Below are positions 6,157 to 8,354 of a stretch of DNA of 8,354 nucleotides, one piece after another (position 1 is the first letter of the stretch; each line of letters begins with the position of its first letter). The stretch is from positions 1-8,354 of the forward strand of contig JBCBHL010000330.1 in the NCBI GenBank assembly GCA_038525605.1. Reading direction: 5' to 3'. The DNA comes from JANSWY01 sp038525605. Lineage in GTDB: Bacteria; Bacteroidota; Bacteroidia; Cytophagales; Cyclobacteriaceae. The notes beneath the pieces are model-generated. The model made no database searches and was not told the DNA's origin. It saw only the letters and a list, made by a program, of their open reading frames with translations. The position numbers and the translations under genes are program-made.

Positions 6157-6933
6157 ATGTCGTTAATAGGTAAAAATATCAAAAAGATCAGAATGGTTAG
6201 AAAGCTCAGTCAGCAACAATTTTCGGAGTTATTTAGCCTTTCCAGAACAAGTGTTGGGGCATATGAGGAGGAAAGGGCGGAACCAAAAGTTGACACATTA
6301 ATCCAGATTGCTAATTATTTTGGCTTGTCTGTAGATGTGTTGCTAACCAAGGAACTTTCTGTTAATGATTTGTATAATATAGATGTACTCAATCAAAGAC
6401 TGGACAAGGCCCATAATATTAAATCTCCAGCTCATTACACTTCTCAGGGCACAGGAGTACCCATTGTCTCAGTAAAAAAGTACGTCGAATACATTGTCAA
6501 TCATAAGAATAAGGATTTTCTGGCGGGGCTTGAGAGAGTGAATGTTCCTGTTGAGGAAAAAGGAATTATGAGGGCTTTCGAAATGAACGGTAGTGAAATG
6601 GAATATCATCAGCACGGTCTGCATCATGGAGATATTCTGATGTGTACACAGGCTACTGCCGATAAAATTGGTGTTAATCAAATCCTGGTTGTGGTCACTG
6701 AAAAAGAAATAACAATCAGAAGAGTTGATTTTTACGATAAAAAGTCGATCAAGTTAGTTTCTGATGATCCAAATTATCCGGCAGTTGATATCAATCCTAA
6801 AGAAGTACTTGAATACTGGCGGGTGAGGGGGAAGTATTCGACTTACCTGAATCCTCCAAAACTTGTGGAAGAAAAGCTGCTCCGGCTTGAAAAAAGACTG
6901 GAACTGATCGAGAAAAGACTCGCTGAGACCTAA
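6157..6933 (+). CDS. HTH regulator (Cro/CI type) fused to a degenerate S24/LexA-like domain, 258 aa
   Basis: Residues 4-66 form an HTH_3/XRE DNA-binding domain: IGKNIKKIRMVRKLSQQQFSEL, then the recognition helix LSRTSVGAYEEER (28-40), then EPKVDTLIQIANYFGLSVDVLL. A linker leads to VPIVSVKKYVEY (101-112), common at the start of the C-terminal part of Bacteroidota S24 regulators. An S24-like fold follows (about 130-225). In active LexA/UmuD-type proteins the catalytic Ser lies in a G-x-S-M motif and the Lys sits in a strand such as T-V-K. Here the equivalents are G145-S146-E147-M148, with Glu at the Ser position, and T186-I187-R188, with Arg at the Lys position. Self-cleavage is therefore unlikely. 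The hydrophobic core (HGDILMCT) is kept. The tail (235-258) is an amphipathic Leu/Glu/Arg coiled coil, probably for oligomerisation. It lies divergent from the membrane-stress block and 32 bp before the helicase gene, so it may control one or both. The ligand or signal is unknown. Confidence 0.9.
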   Translation: MSLIGKNIKKIRMVRKLSQQQFSELFSLSRTSVGAYEEERAEPKVDTLIQIANYFGLSVDVLLTKELSVNDLYNIDVLNQRLDKAHNIKSPAHYTSQGTGVPIVSVKKYVEYIVNHKNKDFLAGLERVNVPVEEKGIMRAFEMNGSEMEYHQHGLHHGDILMCTQATADKIGVNQILVVVTEKEITIRRVDFYDKKSIKLVSDDPNYPAVDINPKEVLEYWRVRGKYSTYLNPPKLVEEKLLRLEKRLELIEKRLAET

Positions 6934-6965
6934 AATTTCTAATTTTCACCATTTGTAAGACTGTA

Positions 6966-8354
6966 ATGAATCAATCATATGTATCCAATATCATCAAATA
7001 TTTCAGAGAGTGCTATAAAGCTGATACCAGAACGTTTGTTTTAAATAATTACCTCGCCAATAAAGTTGGCAAAAGGTTCATTTTTGAAGGTGAAGATGAG
7101 TTTTTATCGGGACACATCAGGCAATTCCCGATAGGAGAATTATACGGACAACAGGTGGAGAGCGAACTGATGCTTTATCAAAAAGAAAAAGAACTATTCG
7201 CTTTTTCCATATTTATTACCGGATTAGAAGAGGGTATTAAAGACGCCAAACATAAAGTTTGCGCTCCATTATTTATTCACCCTGTCCAGATAATTAAGGA
7301 AAAAGGATTTTACTATGCTGTTCCCGAATTTGGAAAATCATTTATTAATGTCAATTTCATCTCAAAGCTTATTGATGAAAAAGAAGATGAGTTTTATGAG
7401 GAATTAAGCGCTGCATTCCTACCAGGTGAAGTAGATTTCGCCATGATGGGTGAGTTGAAGAGAATTCTGGAAAAATACCTAACCGGATTTGATGGGGGAG
7501 AATTGCTAAATTTTCCTGCTCTTTATAATGAAAAGGCCCTTAAAAAGTATCTGAATTTAAATTTATTGAAGCGACAGACCGGATTTAAGGCTTTGCCAGC
7601 TGTTGGTTTGGGGATCATCAAAAAATCAACACAGACAAGAGGGGTTTTAAATGAGCTTGCTTTTCTTGCTCAGCTGAATGACGGATTTTCCAGCACATTA
7701 AATGCTCTTTTGAGAGACCAATGGAAGAGGCGAAAAAATGTAAATAATTCCAAAAAGTCCGGCAGGCTCAATGAATCTCAGGAATCGATTATTGCTTCAG
7801 CCAGAAGAAACCTGGTAACACAGGTAACGGGACCTCCGGGTACGGGAAAATCCTTCGCAATTGCTTCACTTGCTATTGATTTTATGAGTGTTGGTAAATC
7901 TGTGCTGATATCTGCAAAGACCAATGAAGCTGTTAACGTTATTGCAGATAAAATCAGGCATGATTTTGATCTTGAGTCTGTGATGATCCGGGCTGGTAAA
8001 AGAGATTATAAAAAGAATTTGAAAACCTATCTGAAAGATGAGTTGTCTGCGGTTAGAAAGATCAAGTCATTTGCTGAAATCAATGCGTCTGTAAGAGCCT
8101 CGGAGAAAAAACTCGACACAGCTTCCGAATTGGTAGAACGATTGACAAAAGCTATTGATAAGCAGCTTGTTAATGAGTATCACTGGTCTGGCTATCTTGC
8201 TGAAAAGGGGCATGATGTCAATTGGTTTCAGAATCTGAAAGTGAAATACATCAAATGGAGGCATAGTTTAGGCGAACCCTATTGGAAGCTGGTGGAGCAA
8301 TTTTTTGAAGCAGTTGGCAAATTGGAAATTGCTTACAAGGGATATCTGTTTCAT
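6966..8354 (+). CDS. SF1 (Upf1/Dna2-like) DNA/RNA helicase, N-terminal 463 residues (cut by window edge)
   Basis: The frame is open from an ATG at 6966 to the right edge, giving 463 residues. Residues 1-260 are an N-terminal region that I do not recognise, mixed alpha/beta, with no clear nuclease motif. The helicase core starts with a Q-motif-like LNESQ (268-272), then Walker A GPPGTGKS (289-296) and motif Ia VLISAKTNEAVNVI (313-326). This ordering and the TGPPGTGKS form are typical of AAA_11/Upf1-like SF1B helicases. After motif Ia comes a Lys/Glu-rich, largely helical stretch (about 340-460) before motif II, similar in position to the long insertions in this group. Motifs II to VI are beyond the window, so activity is inferred from the family. 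It lies 32 bp after the regulator stop on the same strand and is probably co-transcribed with it. Whether it acts on DNA or RNA, and in repair, defence or RNA turnover, cannot be told from here. Confidence 0.85.
   Translation, partial: MNQSYVSNIIKYFRECYKADTRTFVLNNYLANKVGKRFIFEGEDEFLSGHIRQFPIGELYGQQVESELMLYQKEKELFAFSIFITGLEEGIKDAKHKVCAPLFIHPVQIIKEKGFYYAVPEFGKSFINVNFISKLIDEKEDEFYEELSAAFLPGEVDFAMMGELKRILEKYLTGFDGGELLNFPALYNEKALKKYLNLNLLKRQTGFKALPAVGLGIIKKSTQTRGVLNELAFLAQLNDGFSSTLNALLRDQWKRRKNVNNSKKSGRLNESQESIIASARRNLVTQVTGPPGTGKSFAIASLAIDFMSVGKSVLISAKTNEAVNVIADKIRHDFDLESVMIRAGKRDYKKNLKTYLKDELSAVRKIKSFAEINASVRASEKKLDTASELVERLTKAIDKQLVNEYHWSGYLAEKGHDVNWFQNLKVKYIKWRHSLGEPYWKLVEQFFEAVGKLEIAYKGYLFH

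Noticed and set aside
8067..8264. Minus-strand 65-codon frame, and another at 6469-6681
   Set aside because: They are inside the helicase and regulator genes respectively, on the opposite strand, with no recognisable features.
1..8354. CRISPR arrays, tRNA or rRNA genes, transposases, prophage structural genes, toxin-antitoxin pairs
   Set aside because: Reading through both strands gave no regularly spaced repeats, RNA-gene-like sequences or mobile-element motifs. The HTH regulator alone is not evidence of a prophage.

Overview
The window looks like chromosomal DNA from a member of the Bacteroidota, probably a Cytophagia-like relative. The support is indirect. Gaps between genes are AT-rich, none of the starts has a convincing Shine-Dalgarno sequence, and the proteins read like Bacteroidota members of their families. 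The species cannot be named from the sequence alone. No RNA genes, insertion sequences, CRISPR arrays or phage structural genes were found.

The left two thirds (positions 1 to 5940) is one head-to-tail block on the minus strand, read from right to left. It encodes: a small protein with a Tir/CesT-chaperone-like (YbjN-like) fold, 130 aa; a PspA/IM30-family coiled-coil protein, 239 aa; a YqiJ-like membrane protein with a C-terminal OB-fold and a striking Asp-X repeat, 217 aa; an oversized flotillin/YqiK-like SPFH protein, 720 aa; and the first 553 residues of a very large DUF3686-type 'DNA repair ATPase' that runs off the left edge. Gaps are 17, 104, 5 and 224 bp. The 104 and 224 bp gaps carry perfect inverted repeats, and the last one also has three copies of a 13-bp direct repeat. 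The gene set points to a membrane-stress or membrane-remodelling module. PspA would coat stressed inner membrane, the YqiJ/flotillin pair would form a microdomain scaffold, the chaperone-like protein would be an accessory, and the large ATPase would be an effector or remodeller of unknown substrate.

A 216 bp AT-rich divergent region (5941 to 6156) separates this block from two plus-strand genes. The first encodes a Cro/CI-type helix-turn-helix regulator fused to an S24 (LexA/UmuD-like) domain that has lost both residues of the Ser-Lys catalytic pair. The second, 32 bp downstream, encodes an SF1 (Upf1/Dna2-like) helicase that is cut by the right edge after 463 residues. The regulator is well placed to control the divergent block, itself and the helicase, and a candidate palindromic operator lies upstream of it.

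Most notable points: the compact PspA, YqiJ-like, flotillin and giant-ATPase module beside a catalytically dead LexA-like regulator and a helicase; the Asp-repeat loop; the repeat-bearing gaps. All genes are intact within the window; the two edge genes are partial only because the window ends.
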